Shown here piece by piece: positions 7,097 through 15,883 of a stretch of 64,000 nt of DNA. The DNA is from Achromobacter seleniivolatilans. Lineage in GTDB: Bacteria > Pseudomonadota > Gammaproteobacteria > Burkholderiales > Burkholderiaceae_B. Both the position numbers and the translations under genes were made by a program. A model generated the notes under the pieces. That model made no database searches, was not told the DNA's origin, and worked only from the letters and a program-made list of their open reading frames with translations. Numbering within the stretch: position 1 is the first letter of the stretch; every line of letters starts with the position of its first letter. Location of the stretch: assembly GCF_030864005.1 (NCBI RefSeq), contig NZ_CP132976.1, forward strand, positions 1,364,001 through 1,428,000, given 5' to 3'.

Positions 7097-8140
7097 TCAG
7101 TTGTCGAAGCCGACCTTGTCGACCAGTTCGCTGGCTTGCTTGCGATGCTTGGCGATCTCGGTCAGGGGCAGGGGATCAATCTTCAGTTCACCGAAGCTGG
7201 CGATCACGGGGTCGAGCTTCACGCCCTTGCGCACCGGGTACTCGTAGTTGGCCTGGGCATACAGCGCCTGTGCCGGTTCCGACACCAGGAAGTCCAGCAG
7301 CTTGACCGCGTTGGCCTTGTTGGGCGCGTGAGCAGCAACGGCCGCGCCGCTGACGTTCACGTGGGTGCCGCCGCTCTTGGCGTTGGCAAACGTCGGGCGG
7401 ATCACCTTGATGGCGTCGCCCCACTTGCGGCCGTCGGTACCGGGCTCGGAATTTTTCATGTGGCCGACGTAGTACGCATTGGCCAGGCCAATGTCGCAGA
7501 TGCCGCCCAGAATGTCGCGGGCCACGTCACGGTCGCCGCCGGCTGCCTTGCGGGCCAGGTTGGCTTTGACGCCGCGCAACCACTTTTCGGTGGCTTCGGC
7601 GCCGTCATGCGCGATCATCGAGGCGACCAGCGCGGTGTTGTAGGGGTGCTGGCCCGAACGGATGCAGACTTTGCCCTTCCACTTGGGGTCGGCCAGGTCT
7701 TCGTAGCGGAAGGTTTCCAGCTTCAGATCTTTTTCCACATACAGCACGCGGTCGCGCAGCGACAGGGCGTACCACTTGCCATCCGCGCCGCGCAGGTTGG
7801 CGGGAATGACCGATTCCAGCGTTTGGGACTTGACCGATTGCGTCACGCCGCCGTCCACCAGATCCAGCAGATTGCCGATGTCCACCGTCATGAGCAGGTC
7901 GGCGGGCGACTTGGCGCCTTCGGCCTTGACACGTTCCAGCAGGCCGTCCTTGACGAAGACGGTATTGACCTTGATGCCGCTTTCCTTGGTGAAGGCATCC
8001 AGCAGCGGCTGGATCAGCTTGGGCTCCCGGGTGGTGTACAGGCTGACTTCTTCGGCCGCGTTGGCCGATACGGTGAAGGCGGCGGCGCCGGCCAGCGCCA
8101 AGGCGCGCAGCAGCGAATTCAATTGGGGACGCTTGATCAT
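7097..8140 (-). CDS. fbpA: Periplasmic ferric-iron-binding protein (FbpA/FutA-like)
   Basis: The 347-aa substrate-binding protein has a Sec signal peptide (ALALAGAAAFTVSANAAEEV, cleavage after ANA near residue 26) and the Fe3+-binding profile of the transferrin-like family: an early YTTREPKL loop and the ANAYYVGHM segment with the paired tyrosines that bind iron. The ATG at 8140 has GGAG 7 bases upstream; an earlier start would place extra residues before a standard signal sequence. It heads the operon fbpA-fbpB-fbpC. A Fur-box-like site lies about 80 bases upstream. Confidence 0.9.
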   Translation of the reverse strand: MIKRPQLNSLLRALALAGAAAFTVSANAAEEVSLYTTREPKLIQPLLDAFTKESGIKVNTVFVKDGLLERVKAEGAKSPADLLMTVDIGNLLDLVDGGVTQSVKSQTLESVIPANLRGADGKWYALSLRDRVLYVEKDLKLETFRYEDLADPKWKGKVCIRSGQHPYNTALVASMIAHDGAEATEKWLRGVKANLARKAAGGDRDVARDILGGICDIGLANAYYVGHMKNSEPGTDGRKWGDAIKVIRPTFANAKSGGTHVNVSGAAVAAHAPNKANAVKLLDFLVSEPAQALYAQANYEYPVRKGVKLDPVIASFGELKIDPLPLTEIAKHRKQASELVDKVGFDN

Positions 8141-8477
8141 GAAGGGGCTCCGGCAAGGGCTGCAAGGGGCAAAACCACATAAGAATTGGCTCTGCCACTG
8201 CATAAAACGGTCTGCTAACGAAAACGATTATCAACTGAGAATGCGACAATAACAGGAAGCAAAGCGGCATTCAACTGGTCGTAAGCCAAAGATTCCAGTC
8301 GTTGATCCCCATCAATACGGCATAAGCGTATTACGGAATAATGAGAGCAATTCCTATCAAGACCCTGTAGAATAGGGTCAACCCTAATGCCGGCCGCGAA
8401 TTACCTGCGGTGCGGATTGCTACCGCGGCCAAGACCGGGCCCGCCGCCCGATTTTTCCCGCCCTAACTTAATACGAC
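8141..8477. other. Divergent intergenic region fbpA / fpr
   Basis: These 337 bases carry the promoters of fbpA (minus) and fpr (plus). Besides the Fur-like site at 8219-8233, two short inverted repeats are visible: TTGAT-CCCC-ATCAA (8302-8315) and GACCCT-N7-AGGGTC (8361-8379). No coding sequence is evident. Confidence 0.6.
8219..8233 (-). promoter_or_regulatory. Fur-box-like site upstream of fbpA
   Basis: On the minus strand TGATAAT-C-GTTTTCG matches the 7-1-7 Fur consensus perfectly in the left heptamer and at four of seven bases in the right. Its place upstream of an iron-uptake operon supports Fur control. Confidence 0.5.
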
Positions 8478-9254
8478 ATGGCTGCTTTCAATACTGAGCG
8501 CGTACTAAGCGTGCACCACTGGAACGACACCCTGTTTTCCTTTACCACGACGCGTGACGCGGCCTTGCGGTTCCACAACGGCCACTTCGTCATGATCGGC
8601 CTGGAAGTTGAAGGCAAGCCGCTATTGCGGGCCTACAGCATCGCCAGCGCGAACTACGAAGAGAACCTTGAGTTCCTGAGCATCAAGGTGCAAAACGGCC
8701 CCTTGACGTCGCGCCTGCAGCATCTGAAAGAAGGCGACACCATCCTGGTCAGCCGCAAGCCCGTGGGCACACTGGTCGTCGATGACCTGAAGCCGGGCAA
8801 GCATCTGTTCCTGTTTGGCACGGGCACTGGCCTGGCGCCCTTCATGAGCATCATCAAAGACCCGGACATTTACGAACGCTTCGACAAGGTCATTCTGGTG
8901 CACGGCGTGCGCTGGGTCAGCGAGCTGGCCTACGCCGACTTCATCGAAAAAGAACTGCCGAACAACGAATTCTTCGGTGACGTGGTGCGCGACAAGCTCG
9001 TGTACTACCCCACAGTCACGCGCGAACCGTTCCGCAACCAGGGCCGCATCACGGAGCTGATGGAAAACGGCAAGCTGTGCGAAGACATCGGCATTCCACA
9101 GATCAACCCTGAAACCGACCGCGCCATGATTTGCGGTAGCCCGCATATGCTGGCTGACATCAGCGCCATGCTGGACAAGCGCGGCTTCGTGGTTTCGCCG
9201 GGCGTGGGCCAGCCGGGCGACTACGTGGTTGAGCGGGCGTTCGTGGACAAATAA
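8478..9254 (+). CDS. fpr: Ferredoxin/flavodoxin--NADP+ reductase
   Basis: The 258-aa FAD enzyme exchanges electrons between NADPH and ferredoxin or flavodoxin in the cytoplasm. The FAD motif RAYSIAS is near residues 53-59, the NADP motif GTGTGLAPF near 114-122, the ICGSPHML segment near 216, and the chain ends in the bacterial-type VERAFVDK tail, which stacks on FAD in class-I bacterial FPRs. Length equals the E. coli/Azotobacter subgroup. It shares its upstream region with the iron operon, consistent with a role in iron or oxidative-stress metabolism (inference). Confidence 0.93.
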   Translation: MAAFNTERVLSVHHWNDTLFSFTTTRDAALRFHNGHFVMIGLEVEGKPLLRAYSIASANYEENLEFLSIKVQNGPLTSRLQHLKEGDTILVSRKPVGTLVVDDLKPGKHLFLFGTGTGLAPFMSIIKDPDIYERFDKVILVHGVRWVSELAYADFIEKELPNNEFFGDVVRDKLVYYPTVTREPFRNQGRITELMENGKLCEDIGIPQINPETDRAMICGSPHMLADISAMLDKRGFVVSPGVGQPGDYVVERAFVDK

Positions 9255-9273
9255 GCTGTCACTGCTTGCATAC

Positions 9274-9310
9274 AAAAAGCCCATCGCCTGAGAACGCGAT
9301 GGGCTTTTTT
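9274..9310. terminator. Bidirectional rho-independent terminator
   Basis: AAAAAGCCCATCGC, an 8-base loop, then GCGATGGGCTTTTTT. The A run and T run make it functional on both strands, serving fpr (plus) and the Bug gene (minus). Confidence 0.9.
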
Positions 9311-9341
9311 ATTGACGATCCCGGGAAGCCGAATGGGGCGG

Positions 9342-10307
9342 TTATTCCGGCTGAATGCCTGCCTTCTTGATGATTTCACCCCACTTCTTGGATTCCGCTT
9401 GCTGGAATTGCGCGAGTTCGTCTGGCGTGGACGAGGCGGCATCCGTGCCCGTTTGCGCATAGAACTGTTGGGCAGGTTTGGTCTGCGTAGCCTTGACGAG
9501 CAATTCGTTCAAACGCTTGATGACGTCCGGCGGGGTGCCAGCGGGGGCATAGGCGGCAAACCAATAACCCATCTCGTAGCCCGGCACACCGGCTTCGGCG
9601 ATCGTCGGCACGTCCGGCGCCAGGGGCGAGCGGGCCAGACCGGTGACGCCGAGTGCGCGCAGCTTGCCCGATTTGACTTGCGGCAGGCCGGTAGCCGTAT
9701 CGGTGATCATCATGTCGATCTGCCCGCCGAGCAGGTCAGTAACAGCAAGCGGATTGCTCTTGTAGGGCACGTGCAGCAATTGCACGCCTGCCATCTGTTG
9801 CAGCAGTTCGCCCGCGATGCGGCTGCTGGAGCTGCCGCTGCCAAAGCTCAGTTTGCCGGGGGACTGCTTGGCTTGCGCCAGGAATTCACCGACGGTCTTG
9901 GCCTGCGCGTTGGGGTTCACGACCATGATCTGACCGCCTTTGCCCAGCAGTGAAAGCGGGGCAAAGTCCTTGACGGGGTTGTAGGTCAGCGTCTTGTACA
10001 GGTGTTCGTTGGCCGCGTGGGTGGTGTTGGTGGTGATCAGCACCGTGTAGCCGTCGGGGGCCGCGCGGGCGCCGGCTGCGGCGCCGATCATCGCGCTGGC
10101 GCCGGGCTTGTTTTCAATGACGACGGCCTGCCCCGTCTGCTCGGTGATGCCCTGGCCGATGGCGCGGCCGATCTGGTCGGTGGCGCTGCCTGCGGCGAAC
10201 GGCACGATGAACGTGATCGGCTTGGCGGGAAAGGTTTGGGCCATTGCGGTCAGCGGTAGTGCGGCAGTCAGCATCAGGGCTAGACGGCCCTTGTATGAAA
10301 TACGCAT
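9342..10307 (-). CDS. Bug-family (TctC-like) periplasmic solute receptor
   Basis: The 321-aa protein has a Sec signal peptide ending ALPLTAMAQ and the Bug-family fold: PAKPITFIVPFAAGSATDQIG near residue 28 (quoted in part), then the VVENKPGASAMIGA motif. Bug receptors capture carboxylates or related small molecules, usually for TctAB membrane proteins, but no TctAB gene lies here. The ATG at 10307 has GGAGACAC upstream. It is the last gene of the atuA operon, after two small hairpins, so its ligand is probably the substrate or a relative of that pathway (inference). Confidence 0.9.
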   Translation of the reverse strand: MRISYKGRLALMLTAALPLTAMAQTFPAKPITFIVPFAAGSATDQIGRAIGQGITEQTGQAVVIENKPGASAMIGAAAGARAAPDGYTVLITTNTTHAANEHLYKTLTYNPVKDFAPLSLLGKGGQIMVVNPNAQAKTVGEFLAQAKQSPGKLSFGSGSSSSRIAGELLQQMAGVQLLHVPYKSNPLAVTDLLGGQIDMMITDTATGLPQVKSGKLRALGVTGLARSPLAPDVPTIAEAGVPGYEMGYWFAAYAPAGTPPDVIKRLNELLVKATQTKPAQQFYAQTGTDAASSTPDELAQFQQAESKKWGEIIKKAGIQPE

Positions 10308-10359
10308 GTTGTGTGTCTCCTGTAGGTGTTTTTATTGCCGGGCCGCCCTGAGTACACGA

Positions 10360-10395
10360 CGCTCCTTGTCGGAGCGGCAAGCTCGCAGAACGAGC
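10360..10395 (-). repeat. Two small tandem hairpins between atuA-like and Bug genes
   Basis: CGCTCC-TTGTC-GGAGCG (10360-10376) and GCTCG-CAGAA-CGAGC (10381-10395) lie in the 114-base gap. They may tune expression of the receptor relative to the enzymes; function is not shown. Confidence 0.4.
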
Positions 10396-10421
10396 GCGGC
10401 CGGGTATTGCTTTAGGGGGAA

Positions 10422-10811
10422 TCAGGCGGCCGCAGGACGGTCGCCGGGTATGTCTGGCAGCCGGCGAGCCAGTTCCGCACTGACCTCCACCGTCATGTCC
10501 AGCAATCTGAAAGACAGGCTCTTGCCGTGGGTGTCCAGGTTCAGGGCGTCATTCACGCCGCCGTCCAGCACTCCGTCCAGCACAAAGTTCATGGCGTGCA
10601 GCGTGGGCAGCGTGTAGCGCTTGACGCCGGTGGGGTGTCGGTAGGCGAACCAATCGGCCACGCGCGTCTCGGTGACCTGAGCCTCTAGCGCCGCGTAACA
10701 CTCGGGGTCCCACGCGATCAGGCTCAGGTTGGAGATATTGCCCTTGTCGCCGGAGCGGCTGTGGGCCAGACGGTACAGCGGCACGGCCACGGTTTGATTG
10801 GCTTGGGTCAT
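10422..10811 (-). CDS. AtuA-like small domain protein (ferredoxin-fold)
   Basis: The 129-aa protein matches the stand-alone partner of AtuA/DUF1446 proteins, with the conserved segment YRLAHSRSGDKGNISNLS near residues 12-30. In some genomes this domain is fused to the C terminus of AtuA. The ATG at 10811 overlaps the atuA stop as ATGA, with GGAG 8 bases upstream, so the products are likely made together as a complex. Biochemical activity of the domain is not established. Confidence 0.8.
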   Translation of the reverse strand: MTQANQTVAVPLYRLAHSRSGDKGNISNLSLIAWDPECYAALEAQVTETRVADWFAYRHPTGVKRYTLPTLHAMNFVLDGVLDGGVNDALNLDTHGKSLSFRLLDMTVEVSAELARRLPDIPGDRPAAA

Positions 10812-12166
10812 GGCGCGATCTCCTCCAGAAAGTTCCAACCGCTGTGCACGGCCTCGCGGGGGATGGTGCAAGACAGCATGTTCAGGCGCGGGCGCAGTGC
10901 GGTGCGCACACCGCCGCCGCCGGCCGGGCCGCAGGTATACAGTGCCGTGACCTCACGCAGTATGCGTTCGGCCTGGGCGCGGTCGGCGTGTTCGCCTGCC
11001 AGGCGCAGCCGGACATCACGGGCATGGGAATCGGGCAGCGCGCGGCGCATCTCGCCCGCGTCATCGCCCAGGATGCTGATCGCGCCGATCAGGTCTGCGC
11101 GCAGTTTGAAGGCGGAGCCAAGACGCTTCTGAACGATGTCAGCAGCCAATCGGGCGCGGGCTTCTGCCTGTACGCCGGCATACGAGATTTCGGCTTCCGC
11201 CAGCCAACCGCCGCGATAGCACACGTTGACCTTGAGTTCTGCCGGGCGTGCGTGGCCGGTAATGCCGCGCACCGCCACTCGGTCGCCCCCAAGTTCGACG
11301 ACGTGCGCGTGGCTCAGGTCGGCTACGACATCCGGTGTCAGGTATCGAGCGGGGTCGTGCACTTCGTACAGCAGTTGTTCCTTGACGGTACGCGCGTCAA
11401 CTGCGCCGCCCGTGTCCGCCGCCTTGCCTATGACAAACTCGCCGTCGGCCTGAATTTCGGCAATCGGGAATCCCGCCGAATCGACGTCGGGCACGTCTTT
11501 CAAACCCGGTACGCAGAAGTAGCCGCCCGTGACTTGCAGCCCGCATTCCAGCATGTGGCCGGCCATGGTTGCTCGGCCGAGTTTGGGCCAGTCGGCCGGG
11601 TCCCAGCCAAAGTGCGCCAGCGCCGGACCTAAGGTCAGGGAAGGATCTGCCACCCGGCCTGCCACCACGATCTGGGCGCCCGCCGCCAAGGCTTGGGCGA
11701 TTTCGGTTGCACCCAGATAGGCAGTCGCGCTGACGATGTCCAAGCCGTCCAGCGCCGCGCCCAGTTTTTCTTTCATCAATGCCCGCTGCTCGGGGGCATT
11801 CAATGCGTCGCCATGCACGATGGCGATGCGCGGCGCGGGCAGGCCTTGTTCGCGTGCGATCTCGGCAATGCGCAGGGCTGCACCTTGCGGATTCGCCGCG
11901 CCAAAATTGCTGACGATGCTGATGCCGTGGCGCAGGCAATCGGCCAGCACAGGGGCGACCAGTTCGTCCAGCAACGGCTCATAGCCCCGCCGGGGATCAT
12001 CGTTGCGGGCCAGTTGCGCCAGTGCCAGCGTACGTTCGGCCAGTGTTTCAAAAATCAGCGTGCCGCCGCCCTGGGCGGCCAGCGTGCGCACGACGGCCGC
12101 GGCGCCATCACTGCGGTCGCCGGAAAACCCGGAGGCGCAGCCGATAAGCAAAGGAGATTGAGGCAT
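10808..12166 (-). CDS. AtuA-family (DUF1446) protein, acyclic terpene utilisation type
   Basis: The 452-aa protein matches DUF1446, named for AtuA of the Pseudomonas acyclic-terpene (citronellol/geraniol) pathway: GCASGFSGDRSDGA at residues 9-22, ANPQGAALRIAEIARE, and VAGRVADPSLTLGP. It is followed by the small AtuA-like partner and a Bug receptor, opposed by a LysR gene. No other atu genes (biotin carboxylase, dehydrogenases) are here, so terpene use is not supported beyond the family name; many such cassettes likely handle other branched acids. Exact reaction unknown. Confidence 0.82.
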   Translation of the reverse strand: MPQSPLLIGCASGFSGDRSDGAAAVVRTLAAQGGGTLIFETLAERTLALAQLARNDDPRRGYEPLLDELVAPVLADCLRHGISIVSNFGAANPQGAALRIAEIAREQGLPAPRIAIVHGDALNAPEQRALMKEKLGAALDGLDIVSATAYLGATEIAQALAAGAQIVVAGRVADPSLTLGPALAHFGWDPADWPKLGRATMAGHMLECGLQVTGGYFCVPGLKDVPDVDSAGFPIAEIQADGEFVIGKAADTGGAVDARTVKEQLLYEVHDPARYLTPDVVADLSHAHVVELGGDRVAVRGITGHARPAELKVNVCYRGGWLAEAEISYAGVQAEARARLAADIVQKRLGSAFKLRADLIGAISILGDDAGEMRRALPDSHARDVRLRLAGEHADRAQAERILREVTALYTCGPAGGGGVRTALRPRLNMLSCTIPREAVHSGWNFLEEIAP

Positions 12167-12238
12167 AGGGAATCCAGTCGGGCCAAGCAGAGTATTCAGC
12201 CCACTATAGGCATGGGCAAGTCATCAGTAAAATAGAAA

Positions 12239-12255
12239 TATCGGATCAATTGATA
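12239..12255. promoter_or_regulatory. Palindromic LysR-type operator candidate
   Basis: TATC-N9-GATA encloses the perfect palindrome ATCAATTGAT (12245-12254) in the 99-base gap between atuA and the divergent LysR gene, 11 bases before the LysR start. Confidence 0.5.
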
Positions 12256-12265
12256 GAGAAAAGCC

Positions 12266-13180
12266 ATGAATCTATCTGCCCGGCAATTACGTGCGTTTGT
12301 GGCGCTTGCCGACGAGCGACATTTCACGCGGGCGGCGCAGCGTTGCCACCTGACGCAACCGGCTTTCAGCGCGCTGATACGTTCGCTGGAGGAAAGCGCA
12401 GGACTGCGGCTGTTTGACCGCAATACCCGCCATGTGGAACTGACCGCCGAGGGGCGGGTGCTGGACGCCTCAGCGCGGCGCCTGTTGGCGGACATGGATC
12501 TCGTCATGGATGATCTGCGCGACCATGCCGCCCGGCGCCGGGGCCGCGTAGCGCTGGCGGCGCTGCCATCGTTGGCAGCCGGCTGGCTGCCTGGATTGCT
12601 GGCGCGGTTCAGCCAGGACTATCCTGGCATCGTGCTGGATTTGCGCGATGCCTTGCTGGACCCGTGCCTGGATATGGTCCAGAGCGGGCAGGTCGATTTT
12701 GCCGTAGCGTCACGGCGGGCCGATATGTCAGACCTGGACAGCGAATTTCTGCACGCGGACCGCTACTTTCTGGTGTGCCGGGCAGATCACCCATTGGCGG
12801 GCCTAAGCCGTGTGCGGCTGCGCGATATTGCCCGGCACCCGATGATTCAGCTTGCGCGCGGCAGCAGCGTGCGTAAGCACCTGGACGAGGCCCTGGGCGC
12901 AGACGCGCCACTTCCGGTATTTGAAGTGGAGCATCTGGCCACCGTAACCGGGCTGGTGCGTGCCGGTTTGGGCGTGTCGGTGGTTCCCGCAATGACGCTT
13001 TTTCATTTTGGGGGCGATGATTTGCGTATTGTGCCGCTGGCTGGGCGAGCGCTGACGCGTCCCCTGTACCTGGTGCAACGCAAGGGCCGCAGCCTGTCGG
13101 TGGCCGCGCAGGCGCTGGTGGAATTGCTGATCGCCCATAGGGCCGATATCGGTGGAGCAGGGCATCTGGCCGACGCCTGA
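12266..13180 (+). CDS. LysR-family regulator of the atuA/Bug cassette
   Basis: The 304-aa protein has the LTTR helix-turn-helix at residues 18-40 (RHFTRAAQRCHLTQPAFSAL) followed by the LysR substrate-binding domain (residues about 90-295; QSGQVDFAVASR, HPMIQLARGSS, VRAGLGVSVVPA). It starts at the ATG at 12266 beside a palindrome. Divergent placement indicates that it controls the atuA operon and itself; the inducer is unknown. Confidence 0.9.
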   Translation: MNLSARQLRAFVALADERHFTRAAQRCHLTQPAFSALIRSLEESAGLRLFDRNTRHVELTAEGRVLDASARRLLADMDLVMDDLRDHAARRRGRVALAALPSLAAGWLPGLLARFSQDYPGIVLDLRDALLDPCLDMVQSGQVDFAVASRRADMSDLDSEFLHADRYFLVCRADHPLAGLSRVRLRDIARHPMIQLARGSSVRKHLDEALGADAPLPVFEVEHLATVTGLVRAGLGVSVVPAMTLFHFGGDDLRIVPLAGRALTRPLYLVQRKGRSLSVAAQALVELLIAHRADIGGAGHLADA

Positions 13181-13287
13181 GACTAGTGTGGGATCATCCT
13201 GCGGCATCTGGCCACTTTCGCAAATGTCTATTGCTGTTTAAACTTCGATAGTTGTAGCTTCTATCCGTCACCTGAAGGATTCCGCCC

Positions 13288-13674
13288 ATGAGCAAGCAAA
13301 TCATCCATACCGACACCGCGCCCGCGGCCGTTGGCCCTTACTCGCAAGCGGTTGCCGTAAGCGGCACCAAGACTGTCTATCTTTCGGGCCAAATTGGCCT
13401 GGAACCTGGTACGGGCGATCTGGTTTCCGAAAACTTCGACGCGCAAGTGCGTCAGGCTTTTGCGAATATGCAGGAAGTCATCACCGCTGCTGGCGGTACG
13501 CTGGAAAACGTGGTCAAGCTCACGCTCTTCCTGACCGATCTGGGCAAGTTCACGGCTGCCAACTCGATCATGGCCGAGATCATCCCCCAGCCGTTCCCGG
13601 CACGCTCGACCATTGGCGTGGCCAGCCTGCCCAAGGGCGCGCAGTTTGAAGTCGAAGCGATCATGGTGCTGTAA
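13288..13674 (+). CDS. ridA: RidA-family 2-iminobutanoate/2-iminopropanoate deaminase
   Basis: The 128-aa protein hydrolyses reactive enamine/imine intermediates released by PLP enzymes. The family signature PARSTIGVASLPKGA includes the substrate-carboxylate-binding Arg106, and E121 corresponds to the conserved catalytic Glu. GPYSQAV near residue 16 and YLSGQIG near 31 are also characteristic. AAGGA precedes the ATG by 8 bases. recG follows by 39 bases, so the two may be cotranscribed. Confidence 0.94.
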   Translation: MSKQIIHTDTAPAAVGPYSQAVAVSGTKTVYLSGQIGLEPGTGDLVSENFDAQVRQAFANMQEVITAAGGTLENVVKLTLFLTDLGKFTAANSIMAEIIPQPFPARSTIGVASLPKGAQFEVEAIMVL

Positions 13675-13713
13675 GGCATAGCCAGACGTTTTAGTTCAGG
13701 GCTTCGTCCCCAG

Positions 13714-15804
13714 ATGCCGGCCGCGGCAGTGGCTTCCAAGCAAACCGGCGCCGATAAAAAAGGCGCTGGCAAACCCTTGTCAGATACAGAGCGCAAGCTC
13801 CGTAACCTGGGTTTGGTGCTGCCCGAAGACTTCGTGCTGCATCTGCCGCTGCGCTACGAGGACGAAACCCGCGTCATTTCGATCAGCGCCTTACGCCCGG
13901 GATACGCCGGGCAGGTCGAAGGCGAGATCACCAAGTCCGAGGTGCAATACCGGCCTCGGCGCCAGTTGACCGCCACATTGGTGGACGACACGGGCGAATT
14001 GCAATTGCGCTGGCTGAATTTCTATCCCAGCCAGCAAAAACAAATCAGCGTGGGCAAGCGTTTGCGTGCCCGCGGCGAAGTCCGCAGCGGCCTGTTTGGC
14101 CGTCAGATGGTGCATCCCCGCATGACCAATGCGGACGCGCCATTGCCTACCGCGCTGACCCCTGTTTATCCCACCACGGAAGGGTTGCCGCAGCTGACCT
14201 TGCGCCGCGCGATTGCGCAGGCGCTGGATCGCGCCGACCTGTCCGACACGCTGCCGGACGAGGCCCTTGCCCGTTACGATCTGCCGACCTTCGAGCCGGC
14301 GATCCGCGCCCTGCACACGCCTGCCCAGGGCGAGTCCGAACAGGCGCTGCTGGATCGCGTGCATCCGGCCTGGCGGCGGATCAAATTCGATGAATTGCTG
14401 GCGCAGCAGTTGTCTCTGGCTGCTGCAAGGGCCGCCCGGCGCGTCAAGGAAGCGGAGTCGCTGCCGGTGCAGAACGCGCCGGGCGGGCTGGTGGCCAAGC
14501 TGTATGAAACCTTACCGTTCAAGCTGACGGGCGCACAGCAGCGGGTCGTTCAGGAAATATCCGCCGATCTGGCCAAGCCATACCCCATGCACCGTTTGCT
14601 GCAGGGCGATGTAGGCAGCGGCAAGACCGTAGTGGCGGCCATTGCAGCCGCCCAGGCTATAGCAGGCGGCGCGCAAGTGGCGCTGATGGCGCCCACCGAA
14701 ATTCTGGCCGAACAGCATTTCCGCAAGCTGGTGTCGTGGTTGCAGCCTTTGGGCGTAAACGTGACCTGGTTGAGCGGCAGCCTGACGGCCAAAGCGCGGC
14801 GCGAAGCCGTAGCCGCCGCCGCAGACGGCAGCGTGCAACTGGTAGTCGGCACACAGGCGCTTATTCAGGACCATGTGGAATTCCATCGATTGGGGCTCTC
14901 TATTGTTGATGAGCAGCACCGCTTTGGCGTCGGCCAGCGCCTGGCGTTGACAAAGAAAGGCGAGACGGTGCGCGGACGCATCGTGCCGCATCAACTCAAC
15001 ATGAGCGCCACCCCCATTCCGCGCACGCTGGCCATGACCTTCTTCGCGGATCTGGATGTGTCCGTGATTGATGAATTGCCGCCTGGCCGCACGCCGGTGC
15101 TGACCAAGCTGGTGTCGGACGCGCGCCGCGAAGAGGTCATTGCCCACGTTGCGCAGGCAGCGCGTGGCGGCCAACAGGTTTATTGGGTCTGTCCGCTGGT
15201 CGAAGAAAGCGAAGCGCTTGAGCTCCAAACGGCAGTGGACACCTATGAAGGGATGCGGGTAGATCTGCCTGATCTGCGCATCGGCCTCGTGCATGGCCGT
15301 TTGCCTCAAGCCGAAAAGGCTGCCGTCATGCAGGCCTTCCGCGAAGGCGAGGTGGACTTGCTGGTGGCCACCACCGTCATTGAAGTCGGCGTAGACGTGC
15401 CAAATGCCTCGCTGATGGTGATCGAGCATTCCGAACGCTTTGGCCTGGCGCAGCTGCATCAGTTGCGCGGCCGGGTAGGGCGCGGCACGGCGGAATCAGT
15501 CTGTGTGCTGCTGTACCAGACGCCCTTATCGCAAGTTGCGCGGGAACGCCTGCGCGCCATGTTTGAAACATCGGACGGCTTTGAAATCGCCCGGCGCGAT
15601 CTGGAGCAACGCGGCCCCGGTGAATTCCTGGGCACGCGCCAGTCGGGCATGGCGTTGTTGCGTTTTGCCGATTTGGAAACTGACGCCGCGATTGCGGAAG
15701 ATGCGCGCGATGCCGCGGTATGGCTGCGCGCTGAACACCCGGCCGCTGTCGAGGCCCATCTGACGCGCTGGATGCGTGGCCGCGAGGACTTTCTGCGTAC
15801 CTGA
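13714..15804 (+). CDS. recG: ATP-dependent DNA helicase RecG
   Basis: The 696-aa superfamily-2 helicase reverses stalled forks and branch-migrates Holliday junctions. The N-terminal wedge/OB domain covers about residues 50-200 (VEGEITKSEVQYRPRRQLT in part). Walker A GDVGSGKT is near residue 295, the DEQH box (VDEQHRFG) near 395, motif III SATPIPRT near 432, and motif VI (QLHQLRGRVGRG) near 585. Length agrees with E. coli RecG (693). oxyR follows by 79 bases on the same strand. Confidence 0.96.
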   Translation: MPAAAVASKQTGADKKGAGKPLSDTERKLRNLGLVLPEDFVLHLPLRYEDETRVISISALRPGYAGQVEGEITKSEVQYRPRRQLTATLVDDTGELQLRWLNFYPSQQKQISVGKRLRARGEVRSGLFGRQMVHPRMTNADAPLPTALTPVYPTTEGLPQLTLRRAIAQALDRADLSDTLPDEALARYDLPTFEPAIRALHTPAQGESEQALLDRVHPAWRRIKFDELLAQQLSLAAARAARRVKEAESLPVQNAPGGLVAKLYETLPFKLTGAQQRVVQEISADLAKPYPMHRLLQGDVGSGKTVVAAIAAAQAIAGGAQVALMAPTEILAEQHFRKLVSWLQPLGVNVTWLSGSLTAKARREAVAAAADGSVQLVVGTQALIQDHVEFHRLGLSIVDEQHRFGVGQRLALTKKGETVRGRIVPHQLNMSATPIPRTLAMTFFADLDVSVIDELPPGRTPVLTKLVSDARREEVIAHVAQAARGGQQVYWVCPLVEESEALELQTAVDTYEGMRVDLPDLRIGLVHGRLPQAEKAAVMQAFREGEVDLLVATTVIEVGVDVPNASLMVIEHSERFGLAQLHQLRGRVGRGTAESVCVLLYQTPLSQVARERLRAMFETSDGFEIARRDLEQRGPGEFLGTRQSGMALLRFADLETDAAIAEDARDAAVWLRAEHPAAVEAHLTRWMRGREDFLRT

Positions 15805-15883
15805 CCCTATGCGGCCCATTCCGAACGTTCATCTATCATGCGCCGGCCTGCTGGCCTGCGCGCAACCGGGGGCGTAGTCCATC

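Noticed and set aside
5521..7305. A 594-residue open frame on the plus strand over fbpB
   Set aside because: Antisense to a complete, well-conserved permease; sequence is low-complexity rich in Q, H, G and R, as expected of a shadow.
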